A DNA stretch of 64,000 nt from Euclidia mi. Taxonomy: Eukaryota > Arthropoda > Insecta > Lepidoptera > Erebidae. The translations under genes were made by a program, and so were the position numbers. The first letter of the stretch is position 1, and the number at the start of each line of letters is the position of its first letter. Below, piece by piece: positions 54,726-64,000 of the stretch. The DNA lies in assembly GCA_944739405.2 (NCBI GenBank), contig OX123196.2, positions 69,277,688 through 69,341,687 of the forward strand, read 5' to 3'. A model generated the notes under the pieces. It ran no database searches. It was given only the letters and a program-made list of their open reading frames with translations, and was not told where the DNA came from.

Positions 54726-55892
54726 CAGTGGCGTTCGTGAGGTTAATAGAGCCTCACGATTGATGGCCACACTGACTTGACAGTTTTAGCTGAACACTGT
54801 TGTATAAGAAAGTTATAAAGATGATGCCATTGTGCTTGTGACAAATTTTGGTATTCATATTTTATAATGAATGACGTTGTGATTTAGTGTTTGAAATCTT
54901 TTAAGCTCCTAGGTTTGATTTTACGTAAGATTAATATTTATATACTTAATGGTGTCAATTGCGTAATAAAATATGTTGAAAACCAATTATTATGTCTCAT
55001 CTGTGTAGTATAGAAAACGGACAAAGGGCACCAAATTGAAATTCTTAAATGCGCAAGGACGATGATGATATAAAATCTCCTAAAAACTTTCAATGGACCG
55101 CGGTCCATTAAAAACGATCACCTTGTCTGGTAAAGAATCTTCCGTCAAGTTGAACGAACACCAAACCCGTCTTTCCTCGACAACATTTTTTTTATTTCAC
55201 CCATGTTTCATATTAAGGCTGCTTAGGTACAATAAAACATAAATCGTTATTTTTGGCGTTGGAATCATTTTATCAATCGGCACAACTATCTAGGCTTAGT
55301 ATCAGATTGAGCATAAAGTCTACACGCGCTAAGTCTGTGCCCGGCGACACATGTAATACATTCATTACACATATTTACAAACAGACGTACTTAATGTTAT
55401 CAATCAGACGATAGTTGGGATTAAGCGCTGCGTTATATTTCGAATTTAAAGTTCACTATTAGAATTCTTGTGAAGTATGACTGTGATACATAGTATAATA
55501 AACTTGTATGTCGAGGATTTCAGGGACGATATATCGATCTACCTAAGATTCATTAACACGCTTTTTATTAGCTTCGGTTGTATGTACTTATATGTATCTA
55601 TGTAACATGCAGGCAACTTTGGACGCGATTTTGACCGACTTTGAAACGTCGGATTTATTTTAAACTTGATTATTGATCAAGAACCGATGGCAATGCAACA
55701 AAATGAAATTTAAAAAATCTATCTATAAAATACGAAATTTAAAGTTCGAAAGTCGACCTAAAAATAATAGTTAAAAAAAATAACGCGGTATAACAAAATC
55801 CAAACTTAATCATTAAAAATAAATTTAAATTATGTTCCAATGTAAAAAAAACGTGGGGTACGGTTCAAGTGATCTATTGACACCGTGCACCC

Positions 55893-56450
55893 TTTTTTTT
55901 TTCTTTTTTTTTTGGTGTCGGGTTGGAAAATCCTCATGGAGTCCCTCCGCCCTGGGGGGAAGGACGAAGGGGACTGTCAGACTCTTACTGACTAAAAACT
56001 AACCCGTGCTCCTCATGTACCCAAATGTCGGAGGGTTGGGTTTCACCAAAGCATTCCTCGCTACCCCCCGACGGGTATTGGCCCGCCAGATGGTCAGGCG
56101 GGCCCCGAACGAAACCCACTTGGCGGCGGATGAAGGTGTTGGGCTCCGCCGCCAAAACACCCAGCGGCAGAGGATAGGGAGGACGGCAACGCAACACCGC
56201 ATCTCCTCTTCCTCTGCGGCCCCATCGCGACGCAACAATGGTGCGCCCCCACTTGGTCGCGGGAGATAGGGCGCGCGGCAACGCAACACCGACACGCCTC
56301 TCCTCCCGCGACCGCACCCGACTGCGAGGGACAGACAGAACTGTCCTCCGCACCCGCACCTTGGTTGCATCCCACGCAGGCCTCACTCAAGCCCACGTGG
56401 AGCGTCCCCTCCCGGGATCCCGCTTAGCTTCACCGTGGGTGTACGGTTGC
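55893..56450 (-). mobile_element. GC-rich LINE 3' fragment, copy B
   Basis: Reverse-orientation partner of 3921-4376. The T run at 55890-55912 is its A tail. The shared sequence runs through GACAGTCCC, CCCACTTGG-like blocks and GTCGGGTGCGGTCGCGGG. It extends about 100 bp further 5' (toward 56450) than copy A, including ACGCTCCACGTGGGCTTGAG, consistent with different 5' truncation of one LINE family. ORFs on both strands differ between copies, so none is called. Confidence 0.6.
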
Positions 56451-56669
56451 GGTCTAAAAATGTTTACCACTTTTCAAATTACATTCTTTGTCACGCTGGG
56501 TTCAGCAAGGTCTAAAATGCTATATCTGAGTACTTATTACTTTTCATTCATTGGTAAGGCATCGATTCAAACAAAAAGAGTATGAATATTTTTAGGTCGA
56601 TGAAATAATTTGACATAATGACAGAATTGCATTTATTTTGCTGTAAGAGTTCTGTATTTTAATATTATT

Positions 56670-56969
56670 ATGAAAACACTTACTTATTGTAATAAAATGG
56701 CAAGTTTAACGGTGCAACAAAGAGCTGAAATAATATTGTTTCATGAAGATGGCTTAAATATAAGTGCTATTTCACGGGAATTAAACATATCTCGATGGAC
56801 TGTGAGGTTTTGGATTCGGCGTCACGGCGAAGAAGGGCAAATTACAGATCACAGGAGCAATTCAGGACGTCGGCCAATACTAACCGCCACGCAAATAAGG
56901 CAAATGGTCCAAAATTATGAAGAAAACGGCTTGGATGTGGCTGCTGAGCGAGGCTATATTCGTTATTAA
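56670..56969 (+). pseudogene. Tc1-like transposase N-terminal fragment
   Basis: 99 codons. After ten leading residues comes MASLTVQQRAEIILFHEDG, then LNISAISRELNISRWTVRFW and IRRHGEEGQITDH, RRPILTATQIRQMV. This is the paired-like helix-turn-helix DNA-binding region of Tc1/mariner-superfamily transposases, with the GRP-like hinge (SGRRP). The frame ends at YIRY-stop before any DDE catalytic residue, and the next 300 bp hold no DDE domain. It is therefore a truncated transposase. No terminal inverted repeats were found beside it. A domesticated DNA-binding protein is a less likely alternative. Confidence 0.7.
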
Positions 56970-57014
56970 AACTTTTATTAACAAAAAATATGTGTTGAAT
57001 TTATTTTTGATTAT

Positions 57015-57178
57015 TTCTGCCTTGCACGGGGGTGAAACACCGCCAACTTCGGGCTATTTTTTTTAAATTCTTAACAGAAAACCTTAGCAACATTTTCCGA
57101 GCCCGACTCGCGAATCGAACCCGAGACCTCATGATCAGATGTCGTATGCACTACCGCTAGACCAACGAGGCAGTCTTA
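57015..57178 (-). repeat. tRNA-headed SINE copy
   Basis: On minus: actgcctcgttggtctagcg, gtagtgcatacgacatctg, box-B-like cgggttcgattcgcgag, then a body ending near ccccgtgcaagg. The head is related to SINE B but the body differs. Confidence 0.6.
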
Positions 57179-57924
57179 CGCTAGACCATATAAATATTGT
57201 ATTTTTTTCAAAAAGGTTTTATATTCAGGATGTCGTATTTTCGCCATCTCTTTCATTATATACCTAATCTGTTAATGTAAAAGTCATTTGATAAACTTAT
57301 TAATCACAAATACCAAAATCGTAAATAGCAAGTGTAAAATTACATTATTTGAAGACTACAAATATTTTAGTTTCAGTGTAAATATCACGCTTGTAATTAA
57401 ATGAACGTATATTATAAATGTGGAATAATAAATCGTTATTGTCACCAGTTGCTACGCAACGCATGTTATCATAGATTGGTTGCCTCTAGGATGATGCCTA
57501 GTACAATATCGTCGTCCTTGTGTCATTGATGTGTTCATGCAATTATAAGCCTTAAGGTGGTACACACTTTCAGACCGCGACTGTACCTCAAACCCACGGT
57601 TACTGAGCCCCCCACCACGACAAGGTGGAGATCCCACGGGGGGACACCGTGTACCCTACGCTTTTTACATTATAAAAATAAATATACTTAGCTATTTTAT
57701 TGCAACTTTTGACCCACTATTTCATTTTCATGCAGTTTTATTTTCGCAAAACAATTTGGTTTGTCTAGTGATTCACTCGACCCTGACTGCAAGTCTCGTT
57801 TCTTCCGTGTGGTGACGGGTTAAGAATACTAAGTGTAACTGCTACACCTCATTCTGAGCTATCGTAAGATGCAACTAAAAAAAAAAACACGTGGAGTGAA
57901 TAGTGTCTCAAATTAGCAGAGGCT
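57179..57924. other. spacer with a GC-rich LINE-like patch
   Basis: No gene. At 57590-57655, cccacggttactgagccccc and ggtggagatcccacgggggg recall a conserved LINE segment on the minus strand, and 57785-57845 resembles part of the 12065-12301 element. Confidence 0.3.
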
Positions 57925-57935
57925 ATATCTAGCAG

Positions 57936-58219
57936 TGATCCGACAGAGAACCAAGGTCATCGATATAGCTCAAAGAATCAGCAAGCTTAAGTGGCAGTGG
58001 GCTGGTCACATTTGTCGAAGAACCGATAACCGTTGCAGTAGTCGTGTTCTAGAGTGGAGACCGTGCCTTGGCAAACGTAGTGTAGGACGCCCTCCGGCTA
58101 GGTGGAGTGACGACCTACGCAAAGTGGTTGGCAGCGGCTGGACACGAAAAGCCGGAAATCAGGCTGAGTGGCGTGCCATTGGAGAGGCCTTTATCCAGCA
58201 GTGGACTCTTGCAGGCTGA
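57936..58219 (+). pseudogene. RTE pol C-terminal fragment
   Basis: About 94 codons: IRQRTKVIDIAQRISKLKWQ, WAGHICRRTDNRCSSRVLEW, RPCLGKRSVGRPPARWSDDL, then W-AGNQAEWRAIGEAFIQQW. The order IR-RTKV-DI, KWQWAGH, GRPP-RW-DDL and GEAF-QQW is the C-terminal domain of RTE-clade polyproteins. The frame is intact to its stop at the tail. RT and endonuclease were lost by 5' truncation. It begins directly after the target duplicate and has no start codon of its own. Confidence 0.85.
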
Positions 58220-58233
58220 TGATGATGATGATG
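57936..58233 (+). mobile_element. RTE LINE, 5'-truncated, 11-bp target duplication
   Basis: ATATCTAGCAG occurs at 57925-57935 and again at 58234-58244, immediately outside the insert. The insert consists of the C-terminal coding end of an RTE-type LINE and a (GAT)n tail, with no 3' UTR between them, which is typical for RTE elements. Confidence 0.9.
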
Positions 58234-58244
58234 ATATCTAGCAG

Positions 58245-59220
58245 GCGAATACGAAGAGCATCATGAAAGATCTTGTTTGGGATCAGATACGTACGTATGA
58301 ATTTTATTGTCCTAGGACATTACCATTACAATGACAAACTTCTCGCTCGCTAGTTCAATCCAATAAATCCGTGACTTTCCTATCTCCTTAAAGACCACTG
58401 AATCAACCTTTCAATCAGCTGCGCACAAATAGTCCCACAAATATCTAATGCAGAATTAGTTCCACGCAATCAGAGTCAAAAAATGCTGAGTTTAAGAGGC
58501 CGTTCCCGTTTTTTAAGCCATTTTAGCGGTTAACACGCGCGGAGATACGTGATTGTGACTTAGATATATCAACAAATTAGGAAATGAACAATGATACTAT
58601 TAGATCACTTAGTCTACTATGGTACTATGGGAGTAAAAATAAGTGTTTAATTACCTACAACGGAAAAATCAAGTTTCCGTAAAGCATGTTTTGAAGAAAT
58701 CATTTTATGAGCATTACGCGATGGTCCATGACATCGAAAATTATGTGAGTAATTAACTTTTACATGCATATACGACATAACAACATCCTGCTCCTTGGTA
58801 TGATGGGGCCAGAAACTTTGGTTTCATTCAGAAATAAACCAAAAAAATTTACGTAAAATGTCTTTAATTTGTCAGTTTACGTCTAAATGGATTATTTTTT
58901 ATCACATAAATACTCTAAGAAATAAAAAAACAAATAGTCTCTAATAAGATTTGATATAATACCTTGCTAGGAAAAAAAATCTGCTTCTAAATGTGATTAC
59001 AAATATTTTAAATAAATTTTTAAACGAAGCTAGAAATCGTTATATAAATCCTGTACGCGTCTACAGAACTTTAGACCGCGCTGAGCGCTCATCGAGGTAG
59101 GACGTGTGCCGCTTGCCGTCGTCACTGCGTCTGTGTGCGTGCCTTGTAAACACCACTGTTATTATAGCGCGACCAACCCTTCTTGATGTGAGTTATTATT
59201 GTTGAATATGTATAATAAAA
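58245..59220. other. spacer, nothing identified
   Basis: No gene or repeat boundary. AT-rich. Confidence 0.35.
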
Positions 59221-59427
59221 CTAGAAGACGCCAGCAGCTACACCTGCATTTTTTTTTTATTTACCCGTTTTGGCCGATCCCGTGGGAATTTCGGGAAATC
59301 CCTTCTTAGTGCACCCCTACAGTTCCCAAGGAACATACATGCCAAATTTCAGCTTCCTGCGCCCAATAGTTTCGGCTGTAGCGTGTCTGTCAGTCAGTCA
59401 GTAACGCAAGGATTTTATATATTAAGA
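59221..59427 (-). mobile_element. 207-bp Helitron-like element, copy 2
   Basis: Minus-strand twin of 46348-46554, same length. TC start after A, CTAG end before T. Differences noted: one G/A near GGGACTGTAGG, one in the A run, and C/T just before CTAG. Confidence 0.7.
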
Positions 59428-59544
59428 TAATGGTAACGAAATCGATGCTCTTATAAAATAAATACTGCAAGATTCAAAAATACTATATTCACTTAGGTCT
59501 TAAGGTGACTCTTATGAATGTCAGAAATTGTATCTAAATATATA

Positions 59545-60125
59545 CATAACTCAAAGGTGACTGACTGACTGACATAGTGATCTATCAACGCACAGCCGAA
59601 ACCACTGGAGGGATCTTACTGAAATTTGGCATGGAGGTAGATGTTATGACGTAGGCATCCGTTAAGAAAGGATTTTGATAAATTCTACCCCCAAGGGGAT
59701 AAAAAGAGGATGAAAGTTTGTATACAACTTTGCCAATTTTAAACTAATCCAACTGAGACTTTGCATGTCTATAGCTACCATGATGTAGGCATCCCCTTAG
59801 ACAGGATTTTGATAAATTCCACCCCTAAGGGGATAAAATGGGGGCTGAAAATTTGTATGAAACTTTGTCAATTTTAAACCGATCGGGCTAAGACTTTGCA
59901 TGCATATAGCTACTATGAGGTGGGCATCCCTTAAGAAAGGATTTTGATAAATTCCACCCCTAAGGGGATAAAAAAGTTTGTTTAAATTTTTTTAGATTTT
60001 CGACTGATTGAACTGAAATTTTAAAGATTAGAGCTACTATGATGAAGACGTGCGCTTAAATAAGATTTTGATAAATTCAACCCCCATGGGGATAAACTAA
60101 GGGATGATGGAGGATATAAATGTAT
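59545..60125 (+). repeat. Helitron-like repeat with tandem units
   Basis: Begins ggtgactgactgactgacat with cgcacagccgaaaccactgg, then four units of about 130 bp. Each contains AGGATTTTGATAAATTC, CCCC-AAGGGGATAAA and AAATTTGTATGAAACTTTG-like segments. It parallels the array at 6231 but with a different unit sequence. Confidence 0.55.
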
Positions 60126-60234
60126 TAGTTTGAACTATCAGTATCTAATGGAACGAATAAATTAAGACGAACGAAATAATTTAAGTTCTAAATGTTGACA
60201 ATAGATAGCGTTGTGCAGTTAGGTACGTCATTTT

Positions 60235-60330
60235 TGGACGAAGGGGAAGACCTAGGCGGACGTTCTCTGACCAGATTGGAGACATCCTACAGTGTAGTAC
60301 TAGGGCTTGTAATATCGGAGAATATTGAAT
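60235..60330 (+). pseudogene. LINE C-terminal scrap
   Basis: One frame reads GRRGRPRRTFSDQIGDILQ followed by CSTRACNIGEY. Its GR-GRPR-T-SDQIGD pattern is seen near the C-terminus of RTE-like endonuclease-RT proteins. Short and decayed, so low confidence. Confidence 0.35.
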
Positions 60331-60789
60331 TCCAGAACTGAGTTACGATATTGGAGTGTCAATTCCGGAATTCCGGTACTGGCTCCGGAATCGGTATGCT
60401 CTTGAAGTAGGTAGATATTTATTGGTAGTTGGTATATTTATTATAATAAAATAAACGTGTATACTACAAAAATTAAATAAGTTACATATTTTCATCAGTT
60501 TACAATTCGTTATACGTTGGATAGATCAAAATTTAACCATTGAATTTGAACACCTCAACATTTTATACAGTTTTGATTAATTAACATGCCATGAACATTC
60601 AAGCCTTAGTAGGAAAAGTTACGAAGAAAAATAGTATACTTAAACATTGTTATAAAACCAGACAATTTAACATTAAAATAATAACCAGACCAATTCTCGA
60701 AATTTCTAGCTCATGGTTTGCCAACGTGCCATGTAATTTAGTGTATTAGGTGTACCGTGTAAGACTAAAACTGTCAAAGCAGCGAAGTG

Positions 60790-61045
60790 CGCTTCAAAGC
60801 AGCGAAGTTAAAGTAGGATTGGGTAGGATATGTCTGTAGGAAACATCTCGAAATTGGACATACATCACCAAACAATGCAACCCTGAAGGAGAAATAGAAC
60901 TGGAGGAAAGAGAAGTGTTGACAGGGTCAGGTCGAAAAAACGATTAATACTTTTCTAGCTGACTGGCAAGATAAAGCAAAAGGTCGGCATTTATGGAAGA
61001 GTGTGCGGGAGACCTTAGCCCAGCAGTGGGACAGTAACGGTAAAA
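60790..61045 (+). pseudogene. RTE-like LINE C-terminal remnant
   Basis: Scattered over frames, the best run (about 60948-61057) reads FLADWQDKAKGRHLWKSVRE followed by TLAQQWDSNGK. It has the same W...G-F/L-QQW ending logic as the intact fragment at 57936. Upstream, GLGRICL and NNATLKEK-like scraps fit the preceding WAGH...P-G region. Frameshifts and stops show decay. The 93-codon minus ORF at 60944-61225 is its shadow. Confidence 0.5.
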
Positions 61046-61057
61046 ATAAAAACAAAT

Positions 61058-61322
61058 ATTACTAAACTTTAAAGTAACATTTGGGAATAATGTGAGTTTA
61101 TGCACTTTCCTTATTTTATGGGTAGTGGATTGATTCAATTGCTGAAAAATCGTGGGAGCGAGAATTAATAAAATATTTGAAATTGAATTGAATCCGCGCT
61201 CGCCGCGCTCGTCGCGTGTGTGCATAAAAAGTCCGTACGTACACGGCGCCGGGGATTCACGCGTACATTCAAACCGGCGGCGGCCGATTTGTATGAAGCT
61301 ATCCTACTATTATTTTTATACT
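61058..61322. other. spacer with a GC-rich patch
   Basis: 61195-61285 is GC-rich (cgcgctcgccgcgctcgtcg; ggcgccggggattcacgcg) without identified function. Confidence 0.3.
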
Positions 61323-61530
61323 ATGTACTGACGCCCTGTAACGACTGTCAAAGATCTTCATGACAACCGGGACCGACGGCTTAACGTGCTCTCCGAGGCA
61401 CGGGACAAGCGATAATTAATAATTCAATACGCACATAACTCCGAAAAGTCATTGGTGCGCGCCGTGGATTCGAACCCGATACCCTCTGCATGTCTGTTAG
61501 TATATACACTCGGCTATCGCTGCCTCAAAT
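61323..61530 (-). repeat. SINE family A, well-preserved copy
   Basis: Complement on plus: gacgccctgtaacgactgtc, cttcatgacaaccgggaccg, cgtgctctccgaggcacgg, cataactccgaaaagtcattgg, ggattcgaacccgatacc, cggctatcgctgcc. It holds the full tRNA-like head and body. Confidence 0.8.
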
Positions 61531-61555
61531 CTCATTTATATTGTGTATTAATATT

Positions 61556-61845
61556 TTCAACCGACTTCAAAACGGAGGCGGTTCACAATTGGGTTGTATT
61601 ATTTTTTCATATTTTTTAATGTTTGTTACCTAACTAATGCATCATTTATGAACCGATTTGGATTTATTTTTATTTCATAGGACGGGCTATAATGATATTA
61701 CTTCCAGATTGGTCCCATAGAAAGTTTTCCGAAATCAGTTCAGTATTTTGGATTTTATAACAGAATGACTAGAATTAGTATTTATTGTAATCTAAGTAAA
61801 TGAGATTTTGCATGTTTCTACGACTGTTTGAAGTCGGATGTTTTT
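61556..61845. repeat. dispersed repeat with AACCGACTTCAAA ends
   Basis: Left end TTTTCAACCGACTTCAAAAC, right end TTTGAAGTCGGATGTTTTTT, inverted with respect to each other. The interior has ggttcacaattgggttgta and ttatgaaccgatttgg. I recognise it as a common lepidopteran non-autonomous repeat. Confidence 0.65.
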
Positions 61846-62335
61846 TTAACAGCAACAATGGAATCTACCTGGAATTATTACATTTAAACATCAAAATACG
61901 TTATCCAAAATAATTCTGTATTACGATCATACATTTTATTGATCAAAGTATCAATTTGTTTTGTCTCCGCGAGTTCACTGCAAGGTAGATTTTGTTGGGC
62001 TACACAGACGCACACATTGACATCTCGATCGCGTTGCCCGCGCGCTTGGCGTAAAATACCTATTCACGCAGTCCGTGAATTTTGGAACGGCCTCTTAATG
62101 AATCAGTTAGTTAACCGGGGGACATACGACATATAGAATGAGTTGAGACTGAAGCAACGGCATCGTTGAAATATTATTTACTATCTCACAAATTTTCAGT
62201 GTACGACCGCTTTTGGAGTGTGACTTAATTCAGAAATTGCTTTTTTAAAAACAAGCAGGCTGTCGCTTCTGCGACTCTATGAAATTATATGGTCCAATAT
62301 GGTATTAGATTTGTGAGGTGTGAAAAAGGCAACGA
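61846..62335. other. spacer, nothing identified
   Basis: A 65-codon plus ORF at 61939-62136 has no known motif. Confidence 0.35.
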
Positions 62336-62545
62336 AAGCCTAATGGAGAAACCAACAGACTGTCATGCAGAGGGTATCGGGTTCGATTCCACGACGCGCA
62401 CCATCACTTTATTTATGTGCGTAAGTAATGAATTGTTAATTAGTCATGAAATATTGGTATTCATTTGAATTGCGGAGACGATTAGAAAAGTAAGCGGTCT
62501 CCGGGTTACAACTGGGATAATGCTAGGAGGATGAGGAGGATAATG
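62336..62545 (+). repeat. SINE family A copy
   Basis: aaagcctaatggagaaacca, acagactgtcatgcagaggg, box-B-like gggttcgattccacg, then gcggagacgattag and the end block ggttacaactgggataatgc with taggaggatgagg. Confidence 0.75.
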
Positions 62546-64000
62546 GTATAACAGACATCAATTTATAAAAATGAATAGCTTAGAACATAATGATTCTGTC
62601 CAATGAGATAAAATTGTAGTGGCGGCTCTCTTGGATGTCGCAAAGTTACGACGTTTTGTCTCCTGACTACGTCATCAGGGGAACGTTAAAACAAAAATGT
62701 TTTTTGGCGTTCCTTAGTTGGATTTTAAACTATTTTAGCAATTAACCGTACTGTAGCTGTATTTAGCTTTTATAACGGCCTGCACAGATAATGCGCTATC
62801 CGGATCGTACGGCCAAAGTTTGACACTTCCAGTGGGCTGTTCCCCAGAATGTGCTCGTATACCGCGTTTATGGACGATTCGACGGAGTACGTGTGTGGAA
62901 ACCAAATGGTAACGCTTCGAATCTCCACAGAGGTTATACACTATATATGTGTTTATTTTCACGGTTTTGTTAGATAGTAAGCACATTTTTGTTAGGGGCA
63001 TATTGACTGGACTAAAGATTAGTAACTCTGACCAAAAAGTCAGAGAACTTGAAGTTCATTCTTACCCTAAATACGTATTTTTATTAAGCATGAACTTCAT
63101 AAATCAGCTGCACACGATCGATCGCAGGCACAAGTTGTTTGAGGCGCTGTTATACCTCAGAAGCCGCGAAACACCTAATTTTTCGTCGCGCAACTAGCCA
63201 TAACGGTACATATTACAAACTAGAAAAAAATAGAGCTTAAAGCCAAAAGTCTGCACAAAAGACTTTTGAAAGAATTATTCATGTATATAAAATAGAATCA
63301 CGTTAAAAAAATCACAAAAACGAGGCAGAAAATAACCTTTCGTCTCACTGTTTGCAATATTTTGATCGTAAGCTGTCAATTTTTTTTTTGATAATATTGT
63401 AGGAAATCTAATGAACTAAAGAATTACCCTATTTATTTTCATATTATACCTGTATATTTTGTAAAATTAAATAAAATCTGCCAAACGTCTATGATTTTGA
63501 TGCTCGGTAGATCCCATCAATATCAAACGCTTCGGCAATTTAAACCTTATTAGCATAAGCGGTGTACTGAGTGTCAGTTGCTAGTTTACGGCACCCAGAC
63601 CTCATCATTCGGCTATGAGCCCTGTGAGAGATAGGTCATGTCGCTTGCGTCTCCGCTGCACGAAATTTTACGTAAACCTGTTTGTTATTGTAATACGCCG
63701 ATTTGAGTTCGTAATTTCATGTTTTATGTTATAGACTGAATACTTTGTATCAAATAGGCTTTTCATGTGACTATGGACACATATAATTAGGACCTAAGTT
63801 TATATTCTTGATGCGTTTAATGTGTTATTGTTTCTTTTAAAAAATAATGTTTTTTTGAAGAATAAAATATGGACAATTAGAGAAATAAAATTCTACAAAG
63901 GATTTGTACAAGAAAGCGTCGTAATAAAATAGAAATTCATCCATGGCCAAATGATTATGATAAATGTAACATTTTTACACAAATTATTTTCATAAGAGTC
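62546..64000. other. spacer, nothing identified
   Basis: An 88-codon minus ORF (62735-63001) contains HLVSTHVLRRIVHKRGIRAH, vaguely like the DNA-binding helix region of Tc1-type transposases, but no second motif supports it. The remainder is AT-rich and without recognised features. Confidence 0.35.

Larger units (their letters stand above)
53150..55890. other. long spacer, small repeats only
   Basis: No gene in 2.7 kb. It contains a small perfect hairpin, a tRNA-like fragment and an imperfect inverted repeat, listed below, plus AT-rich sequence. Confidence 0.4.

Overview
The window reads as nuclear DNA of a moth or butterfly (Lepidoptera). It is AT-rich with sharp GC-rich islands, has no operon-like gene packing, and every protein signature I can support belongs to a transposable element. 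The dispersed repeats are types I know from lepidopteran genomes: tRNA-headed SINEs with a fixed box-B-like core, small TC...CTAG Helitron-like repeats, RTE LINE tails ending in GAT repeats, BEL/Pao LTR elements and Penelope-like elements. I found no host gene, no functional tRNA or rRNA gene and no CRISPR array. The species, and whether this is a repeat-rich W chromosome or an ordinary intergenic or heterochromatic block, cannot be decided from the sequence alone.

Layout. 1-13600: fragmentary LINE remnants (1-165, 2623-2784, 3921-4376), tRNA-like SINEs, and a large Helitron-like tract with internal tandem units (6231-8748). 13628-14303: a foldback element built from repeated near-palindromes. 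14308-21953: a young BEL/Pao element with two 1152-bp LTRs, a 5-bp target duplication, gag and pol. Its pol has protease, RNase H and integrase but no reverse transcriptase core. 22000-30240: SINEs, a TTAA-bounded non-coding element and a LINE on the minus strand (28145-29640). 30244-32505: a repeat split by a CR1/Jockey-like LINE. 33293-33565: a 5S-rRNA-derived SINE with a perfect 12-bp target duplication.

33732-43576: a second, decayed BEL/Pao element on the minus strand. Its 3' end was invaded by a head-to-head pair of Penelope-like copies (34434-37741). Most of its RT region is replaced by a 10-bp minisatellite (40360-40738). 45660-47800: two short Helitron-like copies, a perfect 38-bp-arm MITE, and a SINE interrupted twice. 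47774-51950: a LINE with ORF1 and an ORF2 carrying endonuclease, RT and RNase H. 52740-61050: an R1-type LINE remnant, a second copy of the GC-rich LINE seen at 3921, a Tc1-like helix-turn-helix fragment, a 5'-truncated RTE insertion with an 11-bp target duplication, a Helitron twin of the 46348 copy, and further RTE remnants. The last 3 kb hold SINEs and otherwise featureless sequence.

The genes do not form a pathway. They are layers of nested mobile DNA. The relative order can be read in places: the SINE at 47240 is older than the LINE inside it, BEL element 2 is older than the Penelope pair inside it, and the foldback at 13628 is older than BEL element 1 at its edge. I did not find a new gene system. 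The most unusual items are the foldback of iterated palindromes, the RT-less but otherwise well-preserved BEL element, the Penelope inverted pair and the 5S-headed SINE.
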